From NCBI RefSeq assembly GCF_021729035.1, contig NZ_JAJSAP010000001.1, positions 248,001-312,000 on the forward strand: a DNA stretch of 64,000 nucleotides, written 5' to 3'. The notes under the pieces were generated by a model, which saw only the letters and a program-made list of their open reading frames with translations, was not told the DNA's origin and searched no databases. Positions 36,883 through 46,989 of the stretch are shown here, piece after piece (position 1 is the first letter of the stretch; every line of letters begins with the position of its first letter). A program made the translations under genes and the position numbers. The stretch comes from Microbulbifer sediminum (GTDB lineage: Bacteria > Pseudomonadota > Gammaproteobacteria > Pseudomonadales > Cellvibrionaceae).

Positions 36883-38764
36883 TGACTACCTCCTCCCGCT
36901 TTTCTGCGCTAGCGCGTGCGGTCTCCTCGACCGGCCGCGATATCCAATCGGCGAACAGCTCACGCGCCACCGGCGCGGCAACGCCGCCGCCGGTTTCGCC
37001 GTTCTCCACCAGCACCGCGACGGCGATCTGGGGATCATCCACGGGGGCGAAAGCAATAAACAGAGCATGGTCACGGTGCCGCTCCTTCAGCGCCTCGGAA
37101 TCGTACTGCTCCCCCTGGGCAATACCTACCACCTGGGCTGTACCCGACTTGCCGGCGACGCGGAAATCCAGGTCTTTACCGGCCCTTTTACCGGTGCCCT
37201 TTGTGTCGTAGACGACTGACTCCATGCCCTCGAAGATCAGGTCCCAGTTTTCCTCGCTGGCTTCGACGTGGTGCAGCACCTCCGGTGGCTGCTCAATACC
37301 GTCGACCGCCATGACCACCTGCGGCTTGAAGTGGGTGCCACGACTGGCGATTGTGGCGGTCATCACTGCCAGCTGTAGGGGGGTGGCGAGCACAAAGCCC
37401 TGTCCCAACACGGCATTCAGGCTGTCCCCCGGGAACCAGGGCATACCGCGGGCACCGCGCTTCCATGCCCGGGACGGGAACAGGCCCGGGCGTTCGATGG
37501 GCAGGTCGATGCCCGTCCTGCTACCAAGGCCGAAGCTGGTCGCGATATCGTGCATGCCATCGATGTTCCAGCGGTGTGCAGTGTCGTAGAAGTAGACGTC
37601 GCAGCTTTCTGTCAGCGCCTGGATCAGGTCCACCTCCTTGCCGTGGCCCCAGCGCTTCCAGTCCCGGTAAAGGCGCTTGTCGTTAGGCAGCCGGTAAAAG
37701 CCGGGGTCCTTGACCTTGGTTTCCCGGTCAATCACCCCGGCGGCCAGCGCTCCAAGCCCCATCATCGGCTTCAGCGTCGATCCCGGCGGGTACTGGCCCT
37801 GCAGGGCGCGATTGAACAGGGGCACATCGAGGGAGTCACTCAGGGCCCGGTAATCCTTGAAACTGATACCGGTCACAAAAAGGTTGGGATCGAAAGATGG
37901 CTTGCTGACAAAGGCCAGTACCCCGCCGTTTTTCACATCCAGGGCGACAACCGCCCCCCGGTTTTCCCCGAGGGCGTCGGAGGCCACCTGTTGCAGGCGT
38001 GCATCCAGGTGCAGGGTGAGCTCACTGCCTGGTTCAGGGTCGTGACGCTCCAGTACACGCAGTACCCGACCACGGGCATTGGTCTCGACATTCTCGTAGC
38101 CGACTTCCCCCAGCAACACATCCTCGTAGGAGCGTTCCAGCCCCACCTTACCAATACTCTGGGTACCGCGGTAGCGACGCACATCCTCGTCGGTAAAGTT
38201 GGCCAGTTCGCGGTCGTTGATGCGGCCTACATAGCCAACACTGTGGGCAAAGAGCTTATTGAGGGGGTAGTAGCGCACCAGTTCCGCCTCCACCGACACA
38301 CCCGGCAGGCGGAACTCATTGACACTGATGCGGGCGATTTCCTCCTCAGACAGGCGGAAACGCAGGGGAATCGGCTGGAAGGGGCGGCGGCGCTCCAGGC
38401 GATCACGGAACTTATTAACGTCGCCTTCGTCGAGCTGCACCAGCTGACCAATCAGTTCCAGGGTGGCATCCAGGTCGGACACCCGCTCCATCACCAGGGA
38501 CAGGGTGTAGCTGGGGCGATTATCCGCCAGCATAGTACCGTTGCGATCGTAGATGAGGCCCCTGGTCGGGGGCACGGGCCGTACCTGGATGCGGTTTTCG
38601 TCGGACTGGGTACGGTAATCCTCGTAATTGATCACCTGCAGGTGGTAGAAACGGGCCACCAGCACGCACAGCAACGCGACCACACCCGCCAGGGCCACCA
38701 GCATACGATGGCGGAACAACCGCTGCTCGGTATGGCGGTCTTTGAGTTGCAGATCTTCGACCAT
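36875..38764 (-). CDS. mrdA: Penicillin-binding protein 2 (elongation transpeptidase)
   Basis: The 629-residue protein has one N-terminal membrane anchor (VALAGVVALLCVLVARFYHL) and a dimerisation domain. The transpeptidase domain has the active-site motif STLK in QGQYPPGSTLKPM (Ser near residue 327), SCD in ALTESCDVYFYD and KSGTAQV near the C-terminus. PBP2 cross-links peptidoglycan made by RodA in the elongasome. Length and domain order are normal. rlmH lies 128 bases upstream; the gap may contain a promoter for the wall genes. Confidence 0.96.
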   Translation of the reverse strand: MVEDLQLKDRHTEQRLFRHRMLVALAGVVALLCVLVARFYHLQVINYEDYRTQSDENRIQVRPVPPTRGLIYDRNGTMLADNRPSYTLSLVMERVSDLDATLELIGQLVQLDEGDVNKFRDRLERRRPFQPIPLRFRLSEEEIARISVNEFRLPGVSVEAELVRYYPLNKLFAHSVGYVGRINDRELANFTDEDVRRYRGTQSIGKVGLERSYEDVLLGEVGYENVETNARGRVLRVLERHDPEPGSELTLHLDARLQQVASDALGENRGAVVALDVKNGGVLAFVSKPSFDPNLFVTGISFKDYRALSDSLDVPLFNRALQGQYPPGSTLKPMMGLGALAAGVIDRETKVKDPGFYRLPNDKRLYRDWKRWGHGKEVDLIQALTESCDVYFYDTAHRWNIDGMHDIATSFGLGSRTGIDLPIERPGLFPSRAWKRGARGMPWFPGDSLNAVLGQGFVLATPLQLAVMTATIASRGTHFKPQVVMAVDGIEQPPEVLHHVEASEENWDLIFEGMESVVYDTKGTGKRAGKDLDFRVAGKSGTAQVVGIAQGEQYDSEALKERHRDHALFIAFAPVDDPQIAVAVLVENGETGGGVAAPVARELFADWISRPVEETARASAEKREEVVSG

Positions 38765-38892
38765 GGAAATTCGCTGGCGATACTCAGGGTAAGTGGCGCA
38801 AAAATTGTCTATTTTGCATACATTATCACAACTGACCAGCGATTAATGGGCAGTAATCAACACTGGCCCGACCGCTTGACCACGGCCAGGGG

Positions 38893-39369
38893 TCACTTGT
38901 GGTACGGATGTCCGGTCAGCAGGGTCCAGGCGCGATAGAGCTGCTCTGCGAGCACCACCCGCACCAGTGGGTGCGGCAACGTCAGCGGAGAGAGAGACCA
39001 GCGCTGCCGCGCCCGCGCCCGCGCCTCATCGGCCAGCCCGTCGGGACCGCCGATCAGCAGACTCACGTTCTCCCCCAGCATCTGCCAGTCCGCCAGCTGG
39101 CGGGACAGTTGCTCGGTAGACCAGGGCTTGCCCAGCACATCCAGCGCCACCACGTGCTCCCGTGGACCGAGCGCCGCCAGCATGGCCTCTCCCTCCTTGC
39201 GCCGCGCCTTGTCGGCCATTGCCGGGGAATTCTTCTGGCCCCGCTGGCCCAACGGTATTTCCACCAGCTCGAGGGTCATTTCCCGCGGCAGGCGCCGGGC
39301 GTACTCGCTGTAGCCCTCCTGCACCCAGCCGGGCATCTTGCCGCCAGCGGCCAGGATACGGATCTTCAC
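38893..39369 (-). CDS. rlmH: 23S rRNA pseudouridine-1915 N3-methyltransferase RlmH
   Basis: The 158-residue protein is a SPOUT methyltransferase. It shows the SAM-binding knot [16 protein letters not shown] (near residue 103) and the C-terminal [20 protein letters not shown]...HPYHK, the hallmark of RlmH. It methylates pseudouridine 1915 in helix 69 of 23S rRNA on the assembled ribosome. It overlaps rsfS by four bases, as in many gammaproteobacteria. Confidence 0.95.
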   Translation of the reverse strand: MKIRILAAGGKMPGWVQEGYSEYARRLPREMTLELVEIPLGQRGQKNSPAMADKARRKEGEAMLAALGPREHVVALDVLGKPWSTEQLSRQLADWQMLGENVSLLIGGPDGLADEARARARQRWSLSPLTLPHPLVRVVLAEQLYRAWTLLTGHPYHK

Positions 39370-39710
39370 TGCTGGCCGTCGCGGGATGCCGGGGTCATGG
39401 ACCAGAGCTTTTCCAGCTCGTAGAAGCTGCGCGTCTCTGCCTGCATCACATGCACCACCAGGTCGCCGTAATCCACCAGCACCCAGTCGCCCTGCTCCAG
39501 GCCCTCGACGCCGATCGGCCGGATACCGGCCTTCTCCCGGATATCATCCACCACGTTGTTCGCCAATGACTTCACCTGCCGGTTGGAAGTACCGGTACAG
39601 ATCACCAGCGTGTCCATCACGTCGCTCAGTGCCGACACATCCAGTGCCACAATGTCCTGGCCTTTCAGGTCCTCGAGAGCCGTTACGGCAATATCTTTTA
39701 TCTCTGTCAT
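39366..39710 (-). CDS. rsfS: Ribosomal silencing factor RsfS
   Basis: The 114-residue protein matches Rsf[40 protein letters not shown] and [15 protein letters not shown] are the family signature. RsfS binds uL14 on the large subunit and blocks subunit joining when nutrients are scarce. It starts six bases after nadD and its end overlaps rlmH, so the three form one translational block. Confidence 0.95.
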   Translation of the reverse strand: MTEIKDIAVTALEDLKGQDIVALDVSALSDVMDTLVICTGTSNRQVKSLANNVVDDIREKAGIRPIGVEGLEQGDWVLVDYGDLVVHVMQAETRSFYELEKLWSMTPASRDGQQ

Positions 39711-39716
39711 AACACC

Positions 39717-40412
39717 TTAAATCTGGCCGGCACTACCGCCGGCTCCTGTATAGAGTTGCTTATCCTCAATGTACTGTAAGACCGCCGCCGGGAGCAGGAA
39801 GCGCGGTGAGCGCCCGTCCCTTACCAGCTGGCGGATCCGCGTCGCCGAAATCGGCAACATTGTCTGCTCGCGCACCACCAGGCGCCCGCCTGGTTCACTG
39901 AGCAGGTCATGTATGTCGCCGGCGTGACGTTCGAGCAGCCCTGCCACTTCCTCGCTTCCGGGCCCGGAGTGCCGGTGCGGCAGCTGCCAGCCGGGGCGCG
40001 TCACCACCACCAGGTGGGCCAGCTCCAGCAACCGCTCCCAACGGTGCCAGGACGGCAGGGTGAGCAGTGAATCCAGCCCCATACAGAAGCTCAGGGACAC
40101 TCGCGGCCCCATCTCAGCCCGCAGCTCCTCCAGCGTATCCACGGTAAAGGTGTCGCCACCCCGCCGGAGTTCGCGCTCATCGAGCTGCAGTTCGCGGCAC
40201 CCCTGCAGGGCGATGGCAAGCATTTCGCGCCGGTGCGCCCCGGAGACCCCGGGCGTTTCGCGATGTGCCGGGCGATGGCTCGGTAACATGCGCATTTCGT
40301 CGACCCCCAGCACCTCTTTCAGTTCCAGCGCCATGCGCAGGTGGCCGAAATGCACCGGGTCAAAGGTGCCTCCGAAAAGTGCGACAGCGTGCAATTTCCG
40401 CTTACCCTCCAT
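39717..40412 (-). CDS. nadD: Nicotinate-mononucleotide adenylyltransferase
   Basis: The start is taken as ATG 40412 (MEGKRKLHAVALFGGTFDPV), preceded by GGGGA; a GTG at 40430 is possible. The 231-residue enzyme joins nicotinate mononucleotide and ATP into deamido-NAD. It has the nucleotidyl-transferase motif GGTFDPVHFGH and the C-terminal ISATRIRQLV (a form of ISSTxxR). The middle insertion (about residues 130-180) is longer than in E. coli. It lies between proA and rsfS as in Pseudomonas. Confidence 0.94.
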   Translation of the reverse strand: MEGKRKLHAVALFGGTFDPVHFGHLRMALELKEVLGVDEMRMLPSHRPAHRETPGVSGAHRREMLAIALQGCRELQLDERELRRGGDTFTVDTLEELRAEMGPRVSLSFCMGLDSLLTLPSWHRWERLLELAHLVVVTRPGWQLPHRHSGPGSEEVAGLLERHAGDIHDLLSEPGGRLVVREQTMLPISATRIRQLVRDGRSPRFLLPAAVLQYIEDKQLYTGAGGSAGQI

Positions 40413-40458
40413 GCCTGGTTCCCCGGTCACTGCCCGGCGGCTCCACCTGTGTGCTGGA

Positions 40459-41748
40459 TCACTGGCGAACCTGCCCGTCGCCCAGCACGATCCATTTCTG
40501 CGAGGTCAGGCCCTCCAGCCCCACCGGGCCGCGGGCATGAATCTTATCCGTACTGATACCGATTTCAGCCCCCAGGCCGTATTCAAAGCCATCGGCGAAC
40601 CGGGTCGAGGCATTCACGATCACGGAACTCGCATCCACCTCGGCGAGGAACCGCCGGGCGCGACTGTAGTCTTCGGTGACAATGGCCTCGGTATGGCCGG
40701 AACCGTAGCGGGCGATATGCTCCATGGCATCGTCCAGGTCCGCCACCACGCGGATCGCCAGCACCGGCGCCAGGTATTCCTCGTTCCAGTCGGAATCCCT
40801 TGCCTCGGCACAGTCGCCCAGCACCTGCCGGGTACGCGGGCAGCCGCGCAGCTCCACCCCCTTATCGCGATAGGCCGCCGCCAGCCGCGGCAGGACCTCG
40901 TCCGCTACGGCGTCGGCCACCAGCAGGGTCTCCATGGCGTTGCACACACCGTAACGGTGTGTCTTGGCATTGAGGGCGATATTGAATGCCTTGTCCCGGT
41001 CAGCCCGATCGTCGATGTACACGTGGCAGACCCCGTGCAGGTGCTTGATCACCGGCACCCGGGCATCCCGGCTGACACGTTCGATCAGGCCCTGGCCACC
41101 GCGGGGAACGATCACGTCCACGTATTCGGGCATGCTGATCAGCGCGCCCACCGCAGCGCGGTCCGCGGTATCCACCACCTGTACCGCAGTCTCCGGCAGG
41201 CCCGCCTCACTGAGGCCGGCTGCGATGCAGGCGGCGATGGCGCCATTGGAATGCAGGGCCTCACTGCCGCCCCGCAGGATGGTGGCATTACCGGACTTGA
41301 GGCACAGGCTGGCCGCGTCGATCGTCACATTGGGACGCGATTCATAGATGATGCCCACAACCCCGAGCGGCACCCGCATCTTCCCCACCTGGATACCGCT
41401 GGGGCGGTAGGACATGTCCTGGATTTCCCCCACCGGGTCCGGCAGCTCGGCAATCTGCTGCAGGCCGCGAATCATCGCATCGATGCGCTCGTCATTCAGC
41501 TCCAGCCGGTCGAGCAGTGCGGCGTCCAACCCGCTGTCGCGGCCGGCCTGCATATCCCGTGCATTGGCCTCCATGATCGCCTCTCGCTCACGATCCAGCC
41601 GGGCTGCAATGGCATGCAGGGCGCGATCCTTGGTGGCGGTGCCCGCCCGGGCCATCAAGCGGGACGCCGCACGGGCGGCGCGCCCCATCACGGCGATGCG
41701 TTCCTCGGCTGATTGCTGCCCGGTGGCTGGCGTACTGACACTGTTCAC
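40459..41748 (-). CDS. proA: Gamma-glutamyl phosphate reductase
   Basis: The 429-residue protein is full length for ProA, which reduces gamma-glutamyl phosphate to glutamate semialdehyde with NADPH in proline synthesis. Characteristic stretches are [20 protein letters not shown] (nucleotide binding), [13 protein letters not shown], the catalytic Cys in [13 protein letters not shown] and [20 protein letters not shown] at the C-terminus. proB is not in the window. It begins the proA-nadD-rsfS-rlmH unit. Confidence 0.95.
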   Translation of the reverse strand: MNSVSTPATGQQSAEERIAVMGRAARAASRLMARAGTATKDRALHAIAARLDREREAIMEANARDMQAGRDSGLDAALLDRLELNDERIDAMIRGLQQIAELPDPVGEIQDMSYRPSGIQVGKMRVPLGVVGIIYESRPNVTIDAASLCLKSGNATILRGGSEALHSNGAIAACIAAGLSEAGLPETAVQVVDTADRAAVGALISMPEYVDVIVPRGGQGLIERVSRDARVPVIKHLHGVCHVYIDDRADRDKAFNIALNAKTHRYGVCNAMETLLVADAVADEVLPRLAAAYRDKGVELRGCPRTRQVLGDCAEARDSDWNEEYLAPVLAIRVVADLDDAMEHIARYGSGHTEAIVTEDYSRARRFLAEVDASSVIVNASTRFADGFEYGLGAEIGISTDKIHARGPVGLEGLTSQKWIVLGDGQVRQ

Positions 41749-41867
41749 TGTGGTTCTCCGTGCTTATCGCTTCGTGACCGCTGATAAATAGGGCCGCGCA
41801 GTATAACGCACCGGCGGCAGAATGCGGCCAATCGGGGCGCGGGAGTTAAAACACGGCAGGCCCGGGG

Positions 41868-42443
41868 CTACTCCCGGGTCCAGCGATCCAGGTTGGAGGC
41901 GATGGTGGCAAGGCGCTCGAGGGGATCTTCTGTGGACAGTAACTCTATCCGGACGCTGTCCTCCAGTGGCAGCAATTGCGCAAGCTGCCAGGAAAGGGCA
42001 TCGGCGGAGTCTACCGGGGAGAATTTCAACGACAGCATGGCGGCGTGCTCCTTCAGCTCCTCCAGCATCGCCAGCAGGCCATCGCATTCCGGGGGCACCG
42101 GCTGCTCCGGCCGATCGGGCAACCACTCCACATCCCCCAGCAGCAATTCATCCTCGTCGCGGCGGGTATCCAGCACCCGGAAACGGCGCTCACCGCGCAC
42201 ATCGACGTGCAGCAAGCCCTCATCCCCCTGGCTCCAGTCGACAATCTCCACCTGCACACCGACAGGCCAGATCTGGGCCCGCCCCACCTCGCCACCGGAG
42301 CGGATCAGCACAACGCCGAAGCCTCTGTCTGACTTCAGCGACTCAGTCACCAGGCGCAGGTAGCGCTGCTCAAAGATGCGCAGTGGCAGAGTCACGCCAG
42401 GGAACAGCGCAACGCGCAGGGGAAACAGGGGGATCTGCTGCAA
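41868..42443 (-). CDS. LON N-terminal domain protein (PUA-like)
   Basis: This 191-residue protein consists of a Lon N-terminal substrate-binding domain only: IPLFPLRVALFPGVTLPLRI and FEQRYLRLVTESLKSDRGFG match the start of that family. The C-terminal helical part ends in LERLATIASNLDRWTRE. No ATPase or protease domain follows, so it is a stand-alone member of the S16-like family found in many proteobacteria, whose role is unknown. It is not the missing part of the Lon-like gene at the left edge, which is of another type. Confidence 0.88.
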   Translation of the reverse strand: MQQIPLFPLRVALFPGVTLPLRIFEQRYLRLVTESLKSDRGFGVVLIRSGGEVGRAQIWPVGVQVEIVDWSQGDEGLLHVDVRGERRFRVLDTRRDEDELLLGDVEWLPDRPEQPVPPECDGLLAMLEELKEHAAMLSLKFSPVDSADALSWQLAQLLPLEDSVRIELLSTEDPLERLATIASNLDRWTRE

Positions 42444-42570
42444 AACGGGCTCTCACTCCGGTCCGTGGTCTCCTTCAAAGATAACACCTCGCAGACGCCA
42501 GCCCATACCTGAAAAAGAATTTTGTGCCACCTGGTCTAGACTCAAGGAAAAGTGGTTGTGGAGAGTCTGC

Positions 42571-43458
42571 ATGCGTTGGCAGAAGGGTCGCAGAAGCAGC
42601 AACGTGGAGGATCGCCGCGGTGAATCCAGTGCTGGCAGCCCCGGCGGCCTCGGTAACCTGCTGGCCCTCGCGCCCCTGCTGCTCCGCAGCAAGACCGGCT
42701 GGGTGATCCTGGCGGTGCTGGCGTTGCTTTACTTTTTTGGCGGCAACCAGCTGTTCACTGGAGCCCCGCCGGGACAGGACAGCGGCCAGGGACAGTCCGG
42801 AGCGCCCGGGGGCACTGACACGGTAGCTGACTTCGTCTCGGTCGTACTCGCCGACACTGAGGATACCTGGGGGCAGCTGTTCCAGGCCGCGGGCTCCCGT
42901 TACGCTCCGCCCAAGCTGGTCCTGTACGACGACATGATCCGCTCCGCCTGCGGCACCAGCTCTTCCGCTGTAGGGCCCTTTTACTGCCCCGGCGACGGCA
43001 AGGTCTACCTGGATCTCGATTTCCTCGGTGCGCTCCGGCGCATGGGCGCCCCCGGTGATTTCGCCTTTGCCTATGTGATCGCCCACGAGGTGGGACACCA
43101 TGTCCAGAACCTGCTGGGCACCTCGCAGAAGGTGCAGCAGCTACGTATGCGGGCAGACAACGCCACCGCCAACCGGCTATCCGTGATGCTGGAGTTACAG
43201 GCCGACTGCTTTGCCGGAGTGTGGGCCTTCTATGCCCATCGCGACCGCCAGATGCTGGAACCCGGGGATATCGAGGAGGGCCTGGCCGCAGCCGCGGCCG
43301 TAGGCGATGACGTGATCCAGCGTCGTTCCGGCCGGGCCGTAACACCGGATGCTTTCACCCACGGCAGTGCCAAACAGCGAATGTACTGGTTCAAGCGCGG
43401 CTTCACCTCCGGGGATGTCAACCAGTGCAATACTTTCGCCGCCATGTCCGGTCAGTAG
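42571..43458 (+). CDS. ypfJ: Neutral zinc metallopeptidase, YpfJ family
   Basis: The start is ATG 42571 (MRWQKGRRSSNVEDRRGES) with GGAGA upstream; the longer open frame upstream overlaps the LON-domain gene. The 295-residue protein has one membrane helix (about residues 40-60, TGWVILAVLALLYFFGG) and a Gly/Gln-rich linker. A putative peptidase domain follows with the zinc motif HEVGHHVQNLLG (near residue 172) and the downstream ELQADCFAGVWA with the third ligand. The catalytic part should face the periplasm. The natural substrate is unknown. Confidence 0.92.
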   Translation: MRWQKGRRSSNVEDRRGESSAGSPGGLGNLLALAPLLLRSKTGWVILAVLALLYFFGGNQLFTGAPPGQDSGQGQSGAPGGTDTVADFVSVVLADTEDTWGQLFQAAGSRYAPPKLVLYDDMIRSACGTSSSAVGPFYCPGDGKVYLDLDFLGALRRMGAPGDFAFAYVIAHEVGHHVQNLLGTSQKVQQLRMRADNATANRLSVMLELQADCFAGVWAFYAHRDRQMLEPGDIEEGLAAAAAVGDDVIQRRSGRAVTPDAFTHGSAKQRMYWFKRGFTSGDVNQCNTFAAMSGQ

Positions 43459-43554
43459 GACAACTCCGCAGGTGATTTTGCAACAGCGGCTGCTAAGCTC
43501 CCATCGCGTCGGGTATCATCGTCAACCTTTCAGACCAAAACCGGAGACATACTC

Positions 43555-43836
43555 ATGCCGAAAGCCACAGCGCGCCACATCCTGGTAGAGACGGAAGAAA
43601 AATGTGAGGAACTCAAGAAGAAAATCGAAGGAGGTGCCGACTTCGCCAGCATCGCCCAGGAGCAGTCCAAGTGCCCCTCCGGTCGCAATGGCGGTGACCT
43701 CGGTGAATTCAGCAAGGGCCAGATGGTGCCGGAATTCGATGAGGCCGTATTCACCGGTGAGCTGAACAAAGTGCTCGGCCCCATCAAGACGCAGTTTGGT
43801 TACCACCTGGTAGAGGTCACCAGTCGCACCGACTGA
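43555..43836 (+). CDS. ppiC: Parvulin-type peptidyl-prolyl isomerase
   Basis: This 93-residue protein is a single parvulin domain, the size of PpiC. It has ARHILVETEEKCEELKKKIE, the characteristic SKCPSGRNGGDLGEFSKGQM and the C-terminal TQFGYHLVEVTSR. It speeds cis-trans isomerisation of prolyl bonds. There is no signal peptide, so it is cytoplasmic. GGAGA lies before the ATG. It stands alone, 96 bases after the metallopeptidase gene. Confidence 0.94.
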   Translation: MPKATARHILVETEEKCEELKKKIEGGADFASIAQEQSKCPSGRNGGDLGEFSKGQMVPEFDEAVFTGELNKVLGPIKTQFGYHLVEVTSRTD

Positions 43837-44025
43837 TTGGCATTCCTGCCGGGGGCAACTATCCACTTCCCCCCAGGCAGCGAACCGGGACGGCATTGGT
43901 ACTGGGCCAGTGCCGTCGCAAGCACCTCGCCACGCCCGCCATCTCTAAAGGCCGCTAACATTCCCCTCCGGGTCATCAAGCTGCCCGGAAACCTGCCATA
44001 AACACCGTCCCCAGCGTCATAGGAC

Positions 44026-44046
44026 GGCACAGGCCCGGCCTGTGCC
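44026..44046. repeat. Stem-loop just downstream of the RND gene
   Basis: GGCACAGGC (44026-44034), loop CCG and GCCTGTGCC (44038-44046) make a perfect 9-base stem five bases beyond the stop codon of the RND gene. No T-tract follows on either strand, so it may protect the mRNA end or pause transcription. The rest of the gap 43837-44025 shows nothing recognisable. Confidence 0.55.
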
Positions 44047-44050
44047 GGTG

Positions 44051-46639
44051 TTACTCGACGACCGCGCGGGCCTCACCTTCCCCCTCAGTCGCCGTTGCCG
44101 GCTTTCCCCGCGCCTCCGGCGCCGAGAACGGCTTGATCAGCAACAGCAGCAACGGCAGCAGGGTCAGGGACCCCAGCAGGGCAGCCGACATCGCCAGCGC
44201 CGTCAGCAGGCCGAAGTAGATCGAAGGCACGAACTTCGACAGCGCCAGGATAGAGAAACCGGCGATAATCGTGATGGCGGTATAGAACATGGCCCGGCCA
44301 ATGGTCGCATGGCTGCGGTGCATGGTCGCCACGTAGTCCCCATCCTTGGCGAATTCGGCACGGAACCGGTACAGGTAGTGGATCGCGTGATCCACACCGA
44401 TGCCCACCGTAATCGCGGCAATGGTGATGGTCATCATGTCCAGCGGGATACCCGCCAGGCCCATACCACCGAGCACCACGGTGGCCGCGAGCATATTCGG
44501 GATCAATGCAATGATTGCCAGCCACAGCGAGCGGAACAGCACCAGGAACATCAACAGGATACCGATAAAAACCGCTCCCAGCGTCAGGATCTGGGATTTG
44601 AACAGGCTCTGCAGCATGTTGTTATACAGCACCAGCAGGCCGGTCTGGCGGATATTCTCGGGGGCAATACCCAGGTCGTTGTGGGCATAGTCGTAGATGC
44701 GCTGGATCAACTCATCCCGGCGCAGGTTCGGGTCCGTCTCCATCACCCGCAGGGTGATCCGCGCCTGGTTATGCTCCAGGGACAGGTAAGGCTCCACCAG
44801 GACGTCGCTGATTTCCTCGGGCAGGCTAGTCCGGGCCACCGCCAGCTCGAAATCGTTCAGAGGGCCATTGTTCAGGTCGCGCGCCACCTTGTAGAGGGTC
44901 GCCAGTGACTGCACCTTGCCGATTTCGGGCTGGTTCTCCAGGTAATCGTGCAACTTCTCGATCTTGTTCAGACCGGCCACGCTAAACCAGTAGCTGTCCT
45001 GTACGCCCTGCCCTTCCGCTGCGAAGGGGTCGTCAGCGGCAAAGGGATCCTCTGTCTCAGCGTAATCATCGCCCCCCTCGACGGCGAAGGGATCTTCCTC
45101 CCCCTCAAAGGCGGGCTCTTGCTGCTCAGGCTTGTCGAGGATGATATCCAACGTCACCGTCCCGCCCAGGCGCCGGTCGATCACCAGCATCCCCTGGTAG
45201 ATTTCGGTGGAACTGTCGAAGTAATCGATAAAGCGGTTCTCCACCCGCAGTTGGGTGACCCCCGCCACGCTGACGACGGCCGCTATTGCGGCAATACCCA
45301 GCACGATACCGCGGCGGTGCTCGGCAAAGCGTGAAAACAACAGGGTAAACGCATGGGAGTTATCCTGGCTGACCCCATCGCTGCGCTTGGCCAGCAGCAT
45401 CAAGGCTGCAGGGATAATCAGGAACGACATCACCAGCGCCAGGGACACGCCAATCACCATCATCCAGCCAAAATCAATCACCGGCCGGATTCCGCTCACC
45501 ACCAGCGACGCAAAGGCCACGATAGTAGTCAGGGCGGTATACAGGCAGGGCTTGGCCATAAACCGCACCGCCGCCAGCGCCAGCTCCTCCCGGGACCAGT
45601 CCGGGTTCTGCGCGACGAGCTCCCGGTAACGCACCGACAGGTGGATGGTGATGGCCAGGGTAATAATCAGCAGCAGCGCGACAAAATTGGCGGAAATCAC
45701 TGTCAGGCGCCAGTCGAGCCAGCTGAGCAGGCCCAGCATGATCACAGCGGTGGTGATACAGGTTGCCAGGGGCAACAGCACCCAGCGCACCTGGCGGAAT
45801 ATGATCAATAGGGTAACGATGATGAACAGCAGGATACCCACCCCGAACACCACCAGGTCGCTTTTGATAAAGGCGATCATATCGGCAGTGATCATGGAAA
45901 CACCGCCGAGGAACAGCTCCGCGTCTCCCCGGTAACCATCCAGGATCCCGCGAACCTCTTCCACCCGCTCCCGGGACTCCAGGTCTTCTTGGGTGCGGTG
46001 TTGCAGGTAGGTCTCGCTCACTTCCTCCAGCCGTGCCGCCTCGGCCTCGGTCAGGCCCTCCTCATTGCGCTTGCGCCGCAGGGCGTCCCGCTCGCGCACC
46101 AGTTCAATGCCGCGCTGGTCCAGTTCAAGGTTGACCAGCAATGCTGTGGTCTGGCCATCGGGGCTCAGGATAAGGTCGCGGTAAATCGGGCTCGACAGGA
46201 ATTCCTCTCGCGCCTTGTCCTTATCGGTACCCGGCATGGACAGGGTGCGGATGCCATCGGAGAGCTCGGAGATGGCGGGCTTGGGGCTGTAGAGCAACGG
46301 AACGTCGAGAATGGTCTGCACACTCTCGACACCACTGACCTGTGCCAGCTCGTCACGCAGGCTGCGCAGGGTCGCCAGGGACTCATCCTGGAACAGGTCG
46401 CCGTGGCGATACTTGTATGTGACCACCAGGAAATCACCGGTGGCGTACCGCTTTGAGATCTTGCGGTAATAATCCAGCGCATCATCGGTTTCCAGGGTCA
46501 GGGAATCCGCCGAGGCATCGATTTTGAAGCGCGGCAGGCCCGCCGCCGCGGCCAGCGTCAGCAATACCACAAGCGCGAGCACCGTTTTTGGGCGCCCGGT
46601 TACCAGCTTCTCGTAAAAGGTCTTGAAAGCAGACAGCAT
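44051..46639 (-). CDS. MMPL/RND superfamily exporter
   Basis: The 862-residue protein has the duplicated RND plan: one helix, a large periplasmic loop, and five or six helices, twice. TAADMI-like and FGWMMVIGVSLALVMSFLII mark the first half; GIPLDMMTITIAAITVGIGV and GVDHAIHYLYRFRAE mark the second half, with proton-relay acidic residues. It belongs to the sterol-sensing/MMPL group that moves lipids, hopanoids or other hydrophobic compounds. No membrane-fusion or outer-membrane partner is encoded nearby. The second periplasmic loop holds an acidic DPFA-repeat insertion (about residues 505-545). Confidence 0.87.
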   Translation of the reverse strand: MLSAFKTFYEKLVTGRPKTVLALVVLLTLAAAAGLPRFKIDASADSLTLETDDALDYYRKISKRYATGDFLVVTYKYRHGDLFQDESLATLRSLRDELAQVSGVESVQTILDVPLLYSPKPAISELSDGIRTLSMPGTDKDKAREEFLSSPIYRDLILSPDGQTTALLVNLELDQRGIELVRERDALRRKRNEEGLTEAEAARLEEVSETYLQHRTQEDLESRERVEEVRGILDGYRGDAELFLGGVSMITADMIAFIKSDLVVFGVGILLFIIVTLLIIFRQVRWVLLPLATCITTAVIMLGLLSWLDWRLTVISANFVALLLIITLAITIHLSVRYRELVAQNPDWSREELALAAVRFMAKPCLYTALTTIVAFASLVVSGIRPVIDFGWMMVIGVSLALVMSFLIIPAALMLLAKRSDGVSQDNSHAFTLLFSRFAEHRRGIVLGIAAIAAVVSVAGVTQLRVENRFIDYFDSSTEIYQGMLVIDRRLGGTVTLDIILDKPEQQEPAFEGEEDPFAVEGGDDYAETEDPFAADDPFAAEGQGVQDSYWFSVAGLNKIEKLHDYLENQPEIGKVQSLATLYKVARDLNNGPLNDFELAVARTSLPEEISDVLVEPYLSLEHNQARITLRVMETDPNLRRDELIQRIYDYAHNDLGIAPENIRQTGLLVLYNNMLQSLFKSQILTLGAVFIGILLMFLVLFRSLWLAIIALIPNMLAATVVLGGMGLAGIPLDMMTITIAAITVGIGVDHAIHYLYRFRAEFAKDGDYVATMHRSHATIGRAMFYTAITIIAGFSILALSKFVPSIYFGLLTALAMSAALLGSLTLLPLLLLLIKPFSAPEARGKPATATEGEGEARAVVE

Positions 46640-46716
46640 AAGTTTTCGCTATGTAATCGTAGTAACAGGTTCCCACCCGCTGATATCAGTACGGAAACCG
46701 CCGGGCTGTGCACCAC

Positions 46717-46989
46717 CTAGCGGTCCACGTGCCCCAGGTCCCGGCCCGGGAACAACAGATCCCGAACCCGACGTTTAAGTTCCTTTGGGGAGGGGAATCC
46801 CCCGTCCCGGACACGCTCCCAGATGGGCTGGCCTTCCACGGAAATCTCAAACACACCCCCGCTGCCCGGCTGCAGGGCTACCTGCTGCAGGTCGTCGGAG
46901 AAGGTATATAACAGCTCCTGCGCCATCCAGGTGGCACGCAACATCCAGTTACACTGGACGCAGTAATGAATGGTCACCGAGGGTTTCAC
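46717..46989 (-). CDS. SelT/SelW/SelH-like (Rdx) protein
   Basis: The 90-residue protein has a thioredoxin-like Rdx fold signature: [20 protein letters not shown] with a CxxC pair near residue 10, then [19 protein letters not shown] and [13 protein letters not shown]. The redox motif contains two cysteines and no in-frame TGA, so it is the Cys form, not a selenoprotein. Proteins of this family are thought to take part in thiol redox control. Its start overlaps ubiX by four bases, making it the last gene of mpl-ubiX-rdx. Confidence 0.87.
   Translation of the reverse strand: MKPSVTIHYCVQCNWMLRATWMAQELLYTFSDDLQQVALQPGSGGVFEISVEGQPIWERVRDGGFPSPKELKRRVRDLLFPGRDLGHVDR

Noticed and set aside
46717-46989. 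Possible selenoprotein
   Set aside because: The redox pair is Cys-x-x-Cys with no in-frame TGA, and no SECIS-like hairpin is evident, so it is the cysteine form.
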